The translations under genes were made by a program, and so were the position numbers. From Aeromonas veronii (GTDB lineage Bacteria; Pseudomonadota; Gammaproteobacteria; Enterobacterales; Aeromonadaceae): a stretch of DNA of 64,000 nucleotides. Of the stretch, positions 39,324 through 47,634 are shown in pieces. Under the pieces are notes generated by a model. It saw only the letters and a program-made list of their open reading frames with translations, searched no databases and was not told where the DNA came from. How positions within the stretch are numbered: position 1 is the first letter of the stretch; every line of letters starts with the position of its first letter. Location of the stretch: NCBI RefSeq assembly GCF_040215105.1, contig NZ_CP157875.1:1107501-1171500 (forward strand), given 5' to 3'.

Positions 39324-39734
39324 ATGCGTTTGCCTGTCTTGCTGCTGGGGGCCAGCCTCGCTCTGCTGGGTGGTTGTGCCAGCTCCAGCCCTACCGTGAA
39401 GCTGAATCAGCCACCACGAGAGATCCCCATTGATGAGCTTTGCAACTACTGGGTACAGGAAGGGGAGGTGACGCGATTCTCCGTCCCCGTCAAGAAACGG
39501 ATGGCCAAGCCGGTGGAAGGCTATGTGGATATTCGCTACCTCATCGATTCCAACGGCAACCTGTTCAGCCCACAGATCCTCGCGGCAGAACCCGCTGGCG
39601 TGCTGGAGATAGCAGCGCTGACGGCACTCTCAAAGCTGCGCTACCGGGTGGCCGAGCAGAACCCGGATGCCATTCCGGTGCAGGTGGTGGGGCGCTTCAG
39701 TCTCAGGGCCGATCCGCCATGGGAAATGCGATAA
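39324..39734 (+). CDS. Lipoprotein with TonB C-terminal-like domain
   Basis: The 136-residue product has a lipobox (LALLGGC) and then a short domain whose core, KPVEGYVDIRYLIDSNGNLF followed by AALTALSKLRYRV, is the pattern of the TonB C-terminal family (a strand, GxVxxxFxIxxdG, then a helix and strand). As it has no membrane anchor of the TonB type and no ExbBD next to it, it is more likely an outer-membrane lipoprotein that uses this fold for binding. Function not known. AGGGAG precedes the ATG at 39324. Confidence 0.75.
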   Translation: MRLPVLLLGASLALLGGCASSSPTVKLNQPPREIPIDELCNYWVQEGEVTRFSVPVKKRMAKPVEGYVDIRYLIDSNGNLFSPQILAAEPAGVLEIAALTALSKLRYRVAEQNPDAIPVQVVGRFSLRADPPWEMR

Positions 39735-39747
39735 GCAGCGCAAAAGC

Positions 39748-39774
39748 AAACACCCCGGCCTGGCCGGGGTGTTT
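39748..39774. terminator. Bidirectional terminator (TonB-like lipoprotein / mliC)
   Basis: AAACACCCCGGCC and GGCCGGGGTGTTT form a 13-base perfect inverted repeat around one base, between convergent genes. The T runs are short. Confidence 0.78.
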
Positions 39775-39791
39775 GTTCAGGGAGGGGGGCC

Positions 39792-40151
39792 TCACTGCTC
39801 CTTGCAGCCGTTGTAGCGGCTCTGCCACTCGCCGGCCTGATCCCGCATCTCCACGAAGCCTTCCTTGCCCTTGTTCCACCAGACCACTTCATGATCATCG
39901 GTATAGCGGGCGCCGGAGGCGGACACCGCCTGGGGCAGGGTGTAATCCTTGCCATCCGGCAGGGCCAGTTTGATGAAGTTCAGGCTGTCGTCCGAGAGGG
40001 AGAAGTAGCGAACCTGGATTTTTTGGTTCTGTTCGCACAGATAGGTGACGGCATCACCGCCGGTCACTCCCAGCTTGCCGGCACCGAATTCGCAGCCGCT
40101 GAGCAGGGTCAATGACCCCATGGCCAGCAACCAGAGCTTGGCGTGTTTCAT
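39792..40151 (-). CDS. mliC: MliC-type inhibitor of C-type lysozyme (lipoprotein)
   Basis: The 119-residue product has a lipoprotein signal with LTLLSGC and an MliC domain: VTYLCEQNQKIQVRYFS, the SASGARYTDDHEVVWW loop, then KGKEGFVEM. The SASGARY segment is the known contact loop that blocks the lysozyme active site in MliC and PliC. A cysteine near the end (NGCKEQ) pairs with the one in YLCEQ. It should guard the cell wall against vertebrate lysozyme. The gene has its own terminator, and it is the second lysozyme inhibitor gene in the window, with pliI. Confidence 0.87.
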   Translation of the reverse strand: MKHAKLWLLAMGSLTLLSGCEFGAGKLGVTGGDAVTYLCEQNQKIQVRYFSLSDDSLNFIKLALPDGKDYTLPQAVSASGARYTDDHEVVWWNKGKEGFVEMRDQAGEWQSRYNGCKEQ

Positions 40152-40268
40152 GTTGAATCCTTGAACGGTGTCATATGGGGTTGAGCCTAACAGGCTCGGG
40201 TACAACTGCAACCTTTGAGGGGCGCGGGTGCGTCTAGATGCGTCCGTCCGATGTCCGGTGCGAGGGAT

Positions 40269-40304
40269 AAAAAAACGCCCCGGTAGGCATAGCGGGGCGA
40301 AAAG
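40269..40304 (-). terminator. Terminator after the DUF2955 gene
   Basis: On the minus strand CGCCCCGCT and CGGGGCG pair, followed by seven T residues. It closes the efflux operon. Confidence 0.82.
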
Positions 40305-40334
40305 GTGCGCATCCATGAGCAGCAGAAAAAGGGG

Positions 40335-41372
40335 TCAGTGGCCGAAACGGGTCGCCTCGAAGTGATTCAACAGGCGGTGAAGCAGATAGCAGGCGAGCAG
40401 GGTGACGACGATGGAAAACATGATGCTGCTCACCCGATAGAGGGCGCTGAACACCAGGTCATTGCCCGGGGTCAGGTACTGGCCAAACAGGATGCCGAGG
40501 GTGGTAAGGGCCCCGAAGCCGACGCCGGAGCCGTTGGCCTCTTTCACATGGGCATGGCTGAACAGCATGGCGCCAAGCCAGAGCAGGGGGGTCACCAGCA
40601 GCAGTTGACCTGACCAGTCATAGAGCAGCAGTTGGCCGATGAGGCCGAAGCTGACCCCCAGCAGGGTGCCCATGGCCCGCTTGCGGGCGTAGTCGAGGGC
40701 GCCGTTCCAGTGCATGGGAAACAGCAGCAGGAGGGTGGTGGCCTGGGCGGACATGGAGTCACGCAGGTCAAATAGCTGGAACACCATGAACGACAGGGTG
40801 GCGATGCTGGCGCCGAGCAGGGCCTCATGTCGCATGCGGTGCGGCGCTTTGGGGGAGGGAACCGGTTTGGGGCGCGGTTCGACATCCGGCAGCAGAGCCG
40901 TCATCAGGTAGGCGATGAGTACCGACAGCACGTTGGCCCAGAGATTGCCAAAGATGAGGTCGTTCAAATCGGTCCCCGGGTAGCTGGCAAAGTGCAGCAT
41001 GATGCTGAGGCTGAGCACGCCGTTGGCGCCAAACAGAAACAGACTTCCCCTGGACATGGCGGCGAAGCGGTAGAGAAACAGCAGGAAGACGATGGGTAGC
41101 ATCAGGCCGGGATGGCTGCCGAACAGGCCGCCAAGCAGCCCGACCTCCAGCCCGCACATCACCCCGGCGGCGATGAGCTGGCGGGCGGCGTGACCGTTCA
41201 TCACCGGCACCATACCGAGCAGCAGCATGGGGGTGACGGTGAAGAATACCCCGTTGTTCCAGCCGAAGGCCTTGCACAGCAGGAAGCCGAGCGTGCTGCC
41301 GAAGGCGATGCGCAGGCACTGGCGCAGCTCGTTGGTGGTGAGGGGCCTGTGCCAGAGGTTCACGGTTGCCAT
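40335..41372 (-). CDS. DUF2955-family membrane transporter (FUSC-like)
   Basis: The 345-residue product has about ten membrane helices in two groups: LRIAFGSTLGFLLCKAF near the start, a middle hydrophilic stretch (LLPDVEPRPKPVPSPKAP, about residue 160), then a second helical block. This is the DUF2955 layout, related to FUSC-type aromatic-acid exporters such as AaeB. With the HlyD-type protein directly upstream and only one base between the stop and start, it is likely the pump part of a two-part exporter. The start at 41372 gives MATVNLWHRPLTTNE. The substrate is unknown; aromatic or toxic organic acids are a guess. Confidence 0.82.
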   Translation of the reverse strand: MATVNLWHRPLTTNELRQCLRIAFGSTLGFLLCKAFGWNNGVFFTVTPMLLLGMVPVMNGHAARQLIAAGVMCGLEVGLLGGLFGSHPGLMLPIVFLLFLYRFAAMSRGSLFLFGANGVLSLSIMLHFASYPGTDLNDLIFGNLWANVLSVLIAYLMTALLPDVEPRPKPVPSPKAPHRMRHEALLGASIATLSFMVFQLFDLRDSMSAQATTLLLLFPMHWNGALDYARKRAMGTLLGVSFGLIGQLLLYDWSGQLLLVTPLLWLGAMLFSHAHVKEANGSGVGFGALTTLGILFGQYLTPGNDLVFSALYRVSSIMFSIVVTLLACYLLHRLLNHFEATRFGH

Positions 41373-41373
41373 A

Positions 41374-42429
41374 TCAGTAGATGTAGTGCAGCAGGCTGAG
41401 CAGGCGGATCTGGCCACGGGCGAACAGGGCACTGAGGGCGTTGTCCGGCAACAGCTGGACGGTGGCGCGGGCACCAGCCGGCAGATGGGCAGGCAACTGT
41501 TCCAGTGCAAGATGCAGGCGCAGGCGCTGGGCATCACGCACCCAGCGATCCGACTCGACGGGGTTGGCCAGCAGACCGTTGGCATCGAACTGGCCGGCAC
41601 TGACCCCGGCATCCAGGCTGGAGACCCGGGCGGGGTAGAGGCGGCCCGGTTCGCCATCGAAGGCGATCAGGGCCCGGCTGCCGGTGCTGATGTTGCGCAG
41701 GCTCTTCTCGCGAAAATCGGCGATCACGTCCACTTGCTCCGATACCAGCGCCAGCAGTGGTGCTCCGGCGGCAGCCACGCTGCCGGGCTTGAGCTGCAGG
41801 TTGGTGATGATGCCATCCTGGCTCGCATGCACCTGGCTGTAGGTCAGGTTCAACTCGGCCTGAGCCAGGCGATTGCGGGCCTGGCGCAGCAGCAGGTTGT
41901 CATCGCCGGTCAACCCCCGGTTGACGCGGGCTTGTTCCATGCGGGCCTGGCTGGCCAGCAGGTTGGCCTGGGCGGTGCGGGCGGCGCTGTCTGCATCATC
42001 TTTTTGCTGCTCGGAGACCATGCGGCGACCATAGAGGGTGTCGATACGGGCGGCTTCCCGCAACTTCTGGGCGGTCTGGGTCTGCAGGGAGCTGTATTCC
42101 GCGCTGGCGGCGCTCAAGCTGGCGTCCAGCTGGCGGTTTTGCTGCTCGGCCTGATCCAGGGCGAGGCGAGCCTGCTCCACCGCCAGTTCGAAGGGGACGG
42201 GGTCGAGGGCGAACAGCAGATCCCCCTGTTTGACGTGCTGATTATTGGTGACCTTTACCGCTACCACCTTGCCACTGACCTGGGGCGCCATCTTGGTGAC
42301 GACCCGGGTCGCCATGGCTTGCGGTGTCAGCGGCATCTTGATGTCGGCCAGCAGGAAGTAGCCAAATACCAGCACGAAGCAGGCGCTGGCCCATTTGATC
42401 CAGCGCTTGAATTGTTGATCCGGGGTCAT
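41374..42429 (-). CDS. HlyD-family periplasmic adaptor
   Basis: The 351-residue product has an N-terminal membrane anchor (ASACFVLVFGYFLLADI). The HlyD/EmrA pattern follows: a first barrel-sandwich half near residue 50 (VVAVKVTNNQHVKQGDLLFALD), a long coiled-coil hairpin rich in Ala, Gln and Arg (about 75 to 190), and a second half with VHASQDGIITNLQLKPGS. It should link the inner-membrane pump (DUF2955 protein) to an outer-membrane channel. It starts one base after the MarR gene stop, so the three genes are an operon. Confidence 0.88.
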   Translation of the reverse strand: MTPDQQFKRWIKWASACFVLVFGYFLLADIKMPLTPQAMATRVVTKMAPQVSGKVVAVKVTNNQHVKQGDLLFALDPVPFELAVEQARLALDQAEQQNRQLDASLSAASAEYSSLQTQTAQKLREAARIDTLYGRRMVSEQQKDDADSAARTAQANLLASQARMEQARVNRGLTGDDNLLLRQARNRLAQAELNLTYSQVHASQDGIITNLQLKPGSVAAAGAPLLALVSEQVDVIADFREKSLRNISTGSRALIAFDGEPGRLYPARVSSLDAGVSAGQFDANGLLANPVESDRWVRDAQRLRLHLALEQLPAHLPAGARATVQLLPDNALSALFARGQIRLLSLLHYIY

Positions 42430-42430
42430 C

Positions 42431-42904
42431 TTATTCTCTCTCGTGGTTCTGGTTGGCAATCTTGTCGAGGGCATTGGCGCTGATGCGGTGGACTATCTCT
42501 TCAAACTGCGCCAGCTCTTGCTGGCTGATGCCGGCGAGCAGCTCCTGGCGGATCGTCATGATGCGATCCTCGATATGGTCGAGCAGGGCCTTGCCAGCCG
42601 GGGTCAGGGTGACGATACGGGCCCGCTTGTCCTGGTTGCAGCAGTGGCGCTCGATCAGACCCTGCTCTTCGAGCTGACCCAGGGTTCGCATCAGGGAGGG
42701 CAGCTCTATCTCGAGAGCTTCCGCCAGCGCCTTCTGGCCGAGGTGGCCACCGAGACGACTGAGTTTCCACAGGGCCGTCCAGCGGGGATGGGTCAGGCCA
42801 AGGGGGGCGAGCTCGAGATCGGCCACGGTACGCCACAACCGATGCAACCGCCCCAATCGTTCGGCGAGAGAGAGCTCTCGCAGCATTTCCAGATCCTTTT
42901 CCAT
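42431..42904 (-). CDS. MarR/SlyA-family transcriptional regulator
   Basis: The 157-residue product is a winged-helix MarR protein: LGLTHPRWTALWKLSRLGG, LGQKALAEALEIELPSLMRTL, and the wing with NQDKRARIVTLTPAGKALL. It resembles SlyA (LTHPRWTALW is close to the SlyA form). The first gene of the operon with HlyD and DUF2955 genes, it probably represses that operon until a small phenolic ligand binds. Two SlyA-like boxes lie 18 to 54 bases upstream. The start at 42904, MEKDLEML, gives the normal length. Confidence 0.86.
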   Translation of the reverse strand: MEKDLEMLRELSLAERLGRLHRLWRTVADLELAPLGLTHPRWTALWKLSRLGGHLGQKALAEALEIELPSLMRTLGQLEEQGLIERHCCNQDKRARIVTLTPAGKALLDHIEDRIMTIRQELLAGISQQELAQFEEIVHRISANALDKIANQNHERE

Positions 42905-42921
42905 CTCACCGTCTCACTTAC

Positions 42922-42958
42922 TTAGCCTGCTAAGCATTATATTTGTTTCGCAGGCTAA
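42922..42958. promoter_or_regulatory. Two SlyA-like boxes upstream of the marR operon
   Basis: TTAGCCTGCTAA (42922-42933) and TTCGCAGGCTAA (42947-42958) each match ten of twelve bases of the SlyA consensus TTAGCAAGCTAA. Their centres are 25 bases apart. The ends of the pair also form a longer inverted repeat, ACTTAGCCTGC / GCAGGCTAAGT. The AT-rich centre probably holds a -10 element. Confidence 0.65.
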
Positions 42959-42966
42959 GTAAATAG

Positions 42967-42982
42967 TGTGATACAGGTCACG
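42967..42982. promoter_or_regulatory. CRP-like site
   Basis: TGTGA-TACAGG-TCACG matches the CRP consensus TGTGA-N6-TCACA at nine of ten key bases. It lies about 200 bases before the 2HCT transporter gene, and 60 bases before the marR gene in the other direction. Control of the carboxylate genes by catabolite state would make sense. Confidence 0.5.
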
Positions 42983-43176
42983 TTAAGGTTTTTGGCGGCA
43001 AAACGTGGTAGGTACCCCGAAAATGAGCGCGCATGAGGGATAGAGGGCGGGAGGCACCCCCGCGCCCAATGGTGCTTAAGGTTTCAATGTTTTTATATGG
43101 CTTTGCAGGCTTGCTAACCGACAGGAGAGGGAGGGGTCAGTAGAGTGGCGCCACACCACAACGCTGGAGCATAACA

Positions 43177-44487
43177 ATGAAAAACCTCTCTACCCCTCAA
43201 CTGCAAGCCAAGGCGGCCTGGAGCGATCAGCAGATCGCCGGCATGCCCATGATGATCTTCCTTGGGCTCGCCACCTGCGTGCTGTTCTCGGGCTGGAACG
43301 GCTCCCTGCCGCTCGGCATGGTCGGGGCCCTGGCACTGATGTTCGTGCTCGGCACCCTGCTGACCGAGCTTGGTGAGCGCATCCCTCCCATCCGTGAATA
43401 CCTGGGGGGTGGCACCATACTCGCCATCTTCGGCGGTGCCGCCCTGTTCGAATACGGGATCATGCCGGCGGCGGCGGGTCAGGTCATCACGGGTTTCATG
43501 AAGGAGGGGGGCTTTCTGAACTTCTTCATCGCGAGCCTGGTGACCGGCTCTGTGTTCGGCATGAGTGGCGCCCTGCTGAAAAACGCCGCCATGCGTTACC
43601 TGCCGGTGATCCTGGGGGGCGTGGTACTGGCGCTGGTCAGTGTCGGCCTGGTGGGCACCCTGCTGGGTTATGGTTTCAAGAATGCCGTGCTGCTCATCGG
43701 CCTGCCCATCATGGGAGGTGGCATGGGGGCCGGCGCCGTTCCCCTGGTAGAGATCCTCTCCGGCCCCTTGCAGATGTCGAGCGCCGATCTGCTGTCGCGC
43801 ATGGTACCGGCCGTGGTCATCGCCAATACCCTGGCCATCCTGGTCGGTTCCCTGCTGGCTCGCCTCGGTCGTCGCTATCCCGCCCTGACCGGCAACGGCA
43901 AGCTGATGGTGAATGAAAGCATCGACAACGTGGCCGAGGAGAAGGTCCAGGCGCCGACCCTGGAGAGCCTGGGGCTGGGTCTGTTCATCAGTTCCAGCAT
44001 GTTTGTGCTGGGCTCCTTGCTCGGCAACTTCATCCCCATGCACCCCTTCGCCCTGATGATCCTGGCCGTGGCCATCATCAAGGTGAGCGGCCTGCTGCCA
44101 CGCCGCTATGAGCAGGCGGCTGCCGACTGGTACCAGTTCGTGGTGAGCAACCTCACCCCCTCCCTGCTGGTGGGGATCGGGGTCGCCTACACCAGCATTC
44201 CCGAGCTCATTGGCGCCTTCTCTCTCAACTACTTCATCATGGTGCTGACCACAGTGGTGGGGGGTGCTCTGGGGGCGGCCATCGTGGGCCGGATGATCGG
44301 TTTCTATCCCATCGAGGCGGCCCTCACCGGCGGCCTGTGCATGGCCAACATGGGGGGCACGGGGGACGTCGCCGTGCTGTCGGCTGCCCAGCGCATGAAG
44401 CTGATGCCCTTTGCCCAGATCTCTTCCCGTCTTGGGGGCGCCTGCATGCTGATCCTGGCCACCCTTATCATCTCCCTGCTGGCTTGA
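43177..44487 (+). CDS. 2-hydroxycarboxylate transporter (2HCT family)
   Basis: The 436-residue product is a polytopic membrane protein of the 2HCT family (CitS, MleP, CimH). Its two halves each carry a glycine-rich re-entrant motif: GLPIMGGGMGAGAVPL and LCMANMGGTGDVAVLSAA. Such carriers bring in malate, citrate or lactate with Na+ or H+. With a malic enzyme next door the likely substrate is malate, and with the CitA/DcuS-type sensor further on, the set is a dedicated dicarboxylate or citrate system. GGAG-like sites are weak; ATG at 43177 begins MKNLSTPQLQ. Confidence 0.9.
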   Translation: MKNLSTPQLQAKAAWSDQQIAGMPMMIFLGLATCVLFSGWNGSLPLGMVGALALMFVLGTLLTELGERIPPIREYLGGGTILAIFGGAALFEYGIMPAAAGQVITGFMKEGGFLNFFIASLVTGSVFGMSGALLKNAAMRYLPVILGGVVLALVSVGLVGTLLGYGFKNAVLLIGLPIMGGGMGAGAVPLVEILSGPLQMSSADLLSRMVPAVVIANTLAILVGSLLARLGRRYPALTGNGKLMVNESIDNVAEEKVQAPTLESLGLGLFISSSMFVLGSLLGNFIPMHPFALMILAVAIIKVSGLLPRRYEQAAADWYQFVVSNLTPSLLVGIGVAYTSIPELIGAFSLNYFIMVLTTVVGGALGAAIVGRMIGFYPIEAALTGGLCMANMGGTGDVAVLSAAQRMKLMPFAQISSRLGGACMLILATLIISLLA

Positions 44488-44497
44488 GGAACAGAAC

Positions 44498-46048
44498 ATG
44501 AACGACATCATGATGGGCACCAGCCTGCCCTATGCGGAGCGCAAGCGTCAGGGGCTGATGGGGCGCATGCCCCACAAGGAGGAGTCTCTCTCCCAGCAGC
44601 GGCGCCGCATCTATCGCCTGGTCAGTGCCATGCAGAGCCCGTTCGATCAACACCTGCTGCTGCGCCAGTTGCAGGAGGACAACCCCGTGCTGTTTTACGA
44701 TCTGGTACGCCACCACCTGCCGGAGCTCTTGCCCATCATCTACACCCCGGTGGTGGGGGAAGCCTGCCAGCGTCACAGCGATCTCTATCTGCGCAGCCAC
44801 GGTCTCTATCTCTCCTGGCATGACAGGCACGATCTGGACGACATCTTCGCCGCGGTGGAGCAGGAGGTGGATGTCATCGTCATCTCCGACGGGGAGCGGG
44901 TGCTGGGGCTTGGGGATCTGGGCATCGGCGGCATGGGGATCTGCATCGGCAAGCTGGCGCTCTACAGCGCCGCCGGTGGTATCAACCCGGCGCGCACCCT
45001 GCCCCTGTGCGTGGATGTGGGAACCAACAACCCCGAGCTCTTGGAGGATGACTCCTACCTCGGCTGGCAGGCCCCCCGGATAGACGGGGAGCACTATTAC
45101 CTCTTCATGGACAAGGTGGTGGCGGCCATTCGCCAGCGCTGGCCACAAGTGGTGCTGCAGTTCGAGGACTTCGCCGGCAAACATGCGGCCAATCTGCTGG
45201 CCCGCTACCGGGACGAGCTCTGCATGTTCAACGACGACATCCAGGGGACGGCGGCGGTGGCCTCCGCCTGCGTGCTGGCGGGGCTGCAGCAGGCGGGCAG
45301 CCAGCTCGCCGACACCCCGGTGCTGATCGTGGGCGCGGGCTCGGCGGGATGCGGCATCGCCGCCATGCTGGCCCAGCTGGCGGGCAGCCCGGAGCGGGTC
45401 TGGTTGTTCGATCAGTTCGGCCTGGTGTGCCGGGATCGTCCCAATCTGACCCCCACCCAGCAACCCTTCGCCCGCTCACCGGCCGAGGCGTGTGGATCCC
45501 TGCCTGAACTGATTCGCCAGTTCAGACCCGGGGTGCTCATCGGGGTGAGCGGTCAGGGGGGGCTGTTCGATGACGAGGTGCTGAGTGCCATCGGGGAGGT
45601 GTGCGAGCAGCCGGTGATCCTGCCGCTCTCCAACCCGACCCGCAGCGCCGAGGCGACCCCGACCGAGGTGTGGCAGGCCACGGGGGGACGGGCGCTGCTC
45701 GCCACCGGCAGCCCCTTCTCGCCGGTCATGGTGGCGGGTGAGGCGCGGATCGTTTCCCAATGCAACAACGTCTATGTGTTCCCCGGTATCGGCCTCGGCG
45801 CCTGCGCGGTCAAGGCGCGGCGGATCAGCGACGGCATGTTGCAGGCGGCGGTGCGGGCGGTCGGCGCCTATCCCCTGACGCCCGGTCGCCTGTTGCCCCC
45901 CATCGAGCAGGTGGGGGAGGTGGCCCGGGCCGTGGCCAGGGCGGTGGCACTCTGCGCCCGTGAGGAAGGGCTGGCAGATTTCACTGGCGATCCTGCTCCC
46001 ATGATTGACCAGACCTGGTGGCGCCCGCACTATTGGTCCGCCTCCTGA
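44498..46048 (+). CDS. NAD-type malic enzyme
   Basis: The 516-residue product makes pyruvate and CO2 from malate. Visible features are PIIYTPVVGEACQRHS (Tyr of catalysis near 80), VIVISDGERVLGLGDLGIGGMG, the metal-site FEDFAGKHA and FNDDIQGTA, the nucleotide site VLIVGAGSAGCGIA near 279, and PLSNPTRSAEATP. This is the large malic-enzyme group (as E. coli MaeA, 565), but about 50 residues shorter at the N terminus and quite divergent, so I read it as a locus-specific paralogue. It starts ten bases after the transporter gene. A paired kinase/regulator follows. Confidence 0.9.
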   Translation: MNDIMMGTSLPYAERKRQGLMGRMPHKEESLSQQRRRIYRLVSAMQSPFDQHLLLRQLQEDNPVLFYDLVRHHLPELLPIIYTPVVGEACQRHSDLYLRSHGLYLSWHDRHDLDDIFAAVEQEVDVIVISDGERVLGLGDLGIGGMGICIGKLALYSAAGGINPARTLPLCVDVGTNNPELLEDDSYLGWQAPRIDGEHYYLFMDKVVAAIRQRWPQVVLQFEDFAGKHAANLLARYRDELCMFNDDIQGTAAVASACVLAGLQQAGSQLADTPVLIVGAGSAGCGIAAMLAQLAGSPERVWLFDQFGLVCRDRPNLTPTQQPFARSPAEACGSLPELIRQFRPGVLIGVSGQGGLFDDEVLSAIGEVCEQPVILPLSNPTRSAEATPTEVWQATGGRALLATGSPFSPVMVAGEARIVSQCNNVYVFPGIGLGACAVKARRISDGMLQAAVRAVGAYPLTPGRLLPPIEQVGEVARAVARAVALCAREEGLADFTGDPAPMIDQTWWRPHYWSAS

Positions 46049-46065
46049 GCTTGCAAGGTAACCAG

Positions 46066-47631
46066 ATGAAACTGCGCCACCAATTCGTCGCCCTCTCCCT
46101 CGGCCTGTCGTTGCTGCTGATCCTGATCCTGGGAGGGCTGCTCGCCCTCTTCATCCGCCACCTGCTGGAGAGCACCCTGCAGGAGAAGGGAGGGGATCTG
46201 GCCCGGGTGCTGGCGGCAGACAGCCGGGTGGTGCAAGCCCTGCAACTGGGACGGGATCCGGGCCTTCGGGACTATGTGGAAGGGGTGCGGCTGCGCACCG
46301 ATGCCGCCTACATGGTGGTGACCGACGAGCATGCCAGGCGCCTGAGTCACCCCTCCCCCGAGCTCATCGGCCAGATTTTTCGCGGGGAGGATATCTGGCC
46401 GGCCATCCAGGATCTGCGCAGCTACTGCTCCAAGGATGTCGGCACCCTGGGGCCGGCCATCCGCTGCTTCTCCCCCGTCATCGGTGGGGATGGCCGTGCC
46501 ATCGGTGCCGTGGCGGTGGGTTACCTGATGCAGACGGTGGAGGGCATCTACCTTGAGCGCATCGCCCTGCTCCTCAGCGCCATCGGCGCCGTGCTGGGCT
46601 GTGGTCTGCTGCTGGCGTTCTGGCTGCAACACCTGCTGCGGCGCACCCTGCTGGATCTGGAGCCGGAGACCATTGTCAACCGCTTCGCCCAGCAGGATCT
46701 GGTGCTGGAGGGGATCTCCGAGGGGATAGTGGCCCTGGATGGCCAGTTCAGGATCAAGATGCTCAACAGCGCCGCGTTCTATCAGTTGCGGCTGCCGGGC
46801 ACCGGTCGTCATGCCCTGCTGGGGCAATCCCTGGCCGAGCTGGCGCCGGCCCTGCTGCCGACCCTCAACCAACAGGGGAGTGTGCAGTTTACCGTGCAGG
46901 GGGAGGATTTCGTCGGTCACTGGCAGGAGCTGAGCGGCCGCGAGCCCGGACGCATGCTCATCTTCAGTCGGCCGGACGGCACCGGCAGCCTGGGGGTGCA
47001 GGTGACCCACCTGCGCCAGTATGCGGAGATGCTGCGCATCCAGACCCACGAGTTTGCCAACAAGCTCAGCAGCCTGTCGGGTCTGCTGCAGCTCGGCCAC
47101 GTGGAGCAGGCGGTGGAGCTCATCCAGCAGGAGAACGAGGCGTGCCAGAACATGCTGCAGGATCTGCTGCGAACGGTGGAGAACAAACCGGTAGCCGGCC
47201 TCATCCTCGGCAAGTTCAGCCGGGCGCGGGAGCTCGGGGTCGAGTTGGTGCTGGACTCCGGCTCGGCCCTCGGGGAGTACCCGGCGGAGGTGTCGGCGGA
47301 TCTCATCACCTGCATCGGCAACCTGCTGGACAACGGCATCCGCGCCGCCTGGGCCAACCGCCAGCAGCGGGAGCCCAGGGTGTTCCTCTCTCTCGATGAC
47401 TTCGGCCGCCGGCTGGTGATCGAGGTGGAGGACAGCGGCGAGGGGGTGGACGAGGCGCTGGCGGATCATCTGTTCGACTACGGGGTGAGCCGCCAGACCG
47501 GCGATCATGGCGTGGGTCTCTTTCTGGTCAAGAAGACAGTGGCTCGTCGTGGGGGTGTGATAGAATGGCGGCGCACCGCCGAACAGACCACATTGTTTGG
47601 TATCTATTTGAATAAAAACCAATTGGTGTGA
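46066..47631 (+). CDS. Sensor histidine kinase, CitA/DcuS type
   Basis: The 521-residue product has a first membrane helix (residues 9 to 32), a periplasmic sensor domain of about 140 residues with the PASC-type pattern (YMVVTDEHARRLSHPSPELIG), a second helix near 165 to 190, a cytosolic PAS region, and a CitA-type kinase core. The phospho-acceptor histidine lies in RIQTHEFANKLSSLSGLLQ near 327, and the ATP site in NLLDNGIRAAW and DHGVGLFLVKK. The family senses citrate or C4-dicarboxylates. It probably switches on the transporter and malic enzyme upstream. The start at 46066 is 17 bases after the malic enzyme stop. Confidence 0.92.
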   Translation: MKLRHQFVALSLGLSLLLILILGGLLALFIRHLLESTLQEKGGDLARVLAADSRVVQALQLGRDPGLRDYVEGVRLRTDAAYMVVTDEHARRLSHPSPELIGQIFRGEDIWPAIQDLRSYCSKDVGTLGPAIRCFSPVIGGDGRAIGAVAVGYLMQTVEGIYLERIALLLSAIGAVLGCGLLLAFWLQHLLRRTLLDLEPETIVNRFAQQDLVLEGISEGIVALDGQFRIKMLNSAAFYQLRLPGTGRHALLGQSLAELAPALLPTLNQQGSVQFTVQGEDFVGHWQELSGREPGRMLIFSRPDGTGSLGVQVTHLRQYAEMLRIQTHEFANKLSSLSGLLQLGHVEQAVELIQQENEACQNMLQDLLRTVENKPVAGLILGKFSRARELGVELVLDSGSALGEYPAEVSADLITCIGNLLDNGIRAAWANRQQREPRVFLSLDDFGRRLVIEVEDSGEGVDEALADHLFDYGVSRQTGDHGVGLFLVKKTVARRGGVIEWRRTAEQTTLFGIYLNKNQLV

Positions 47632-47634
47632 GTC

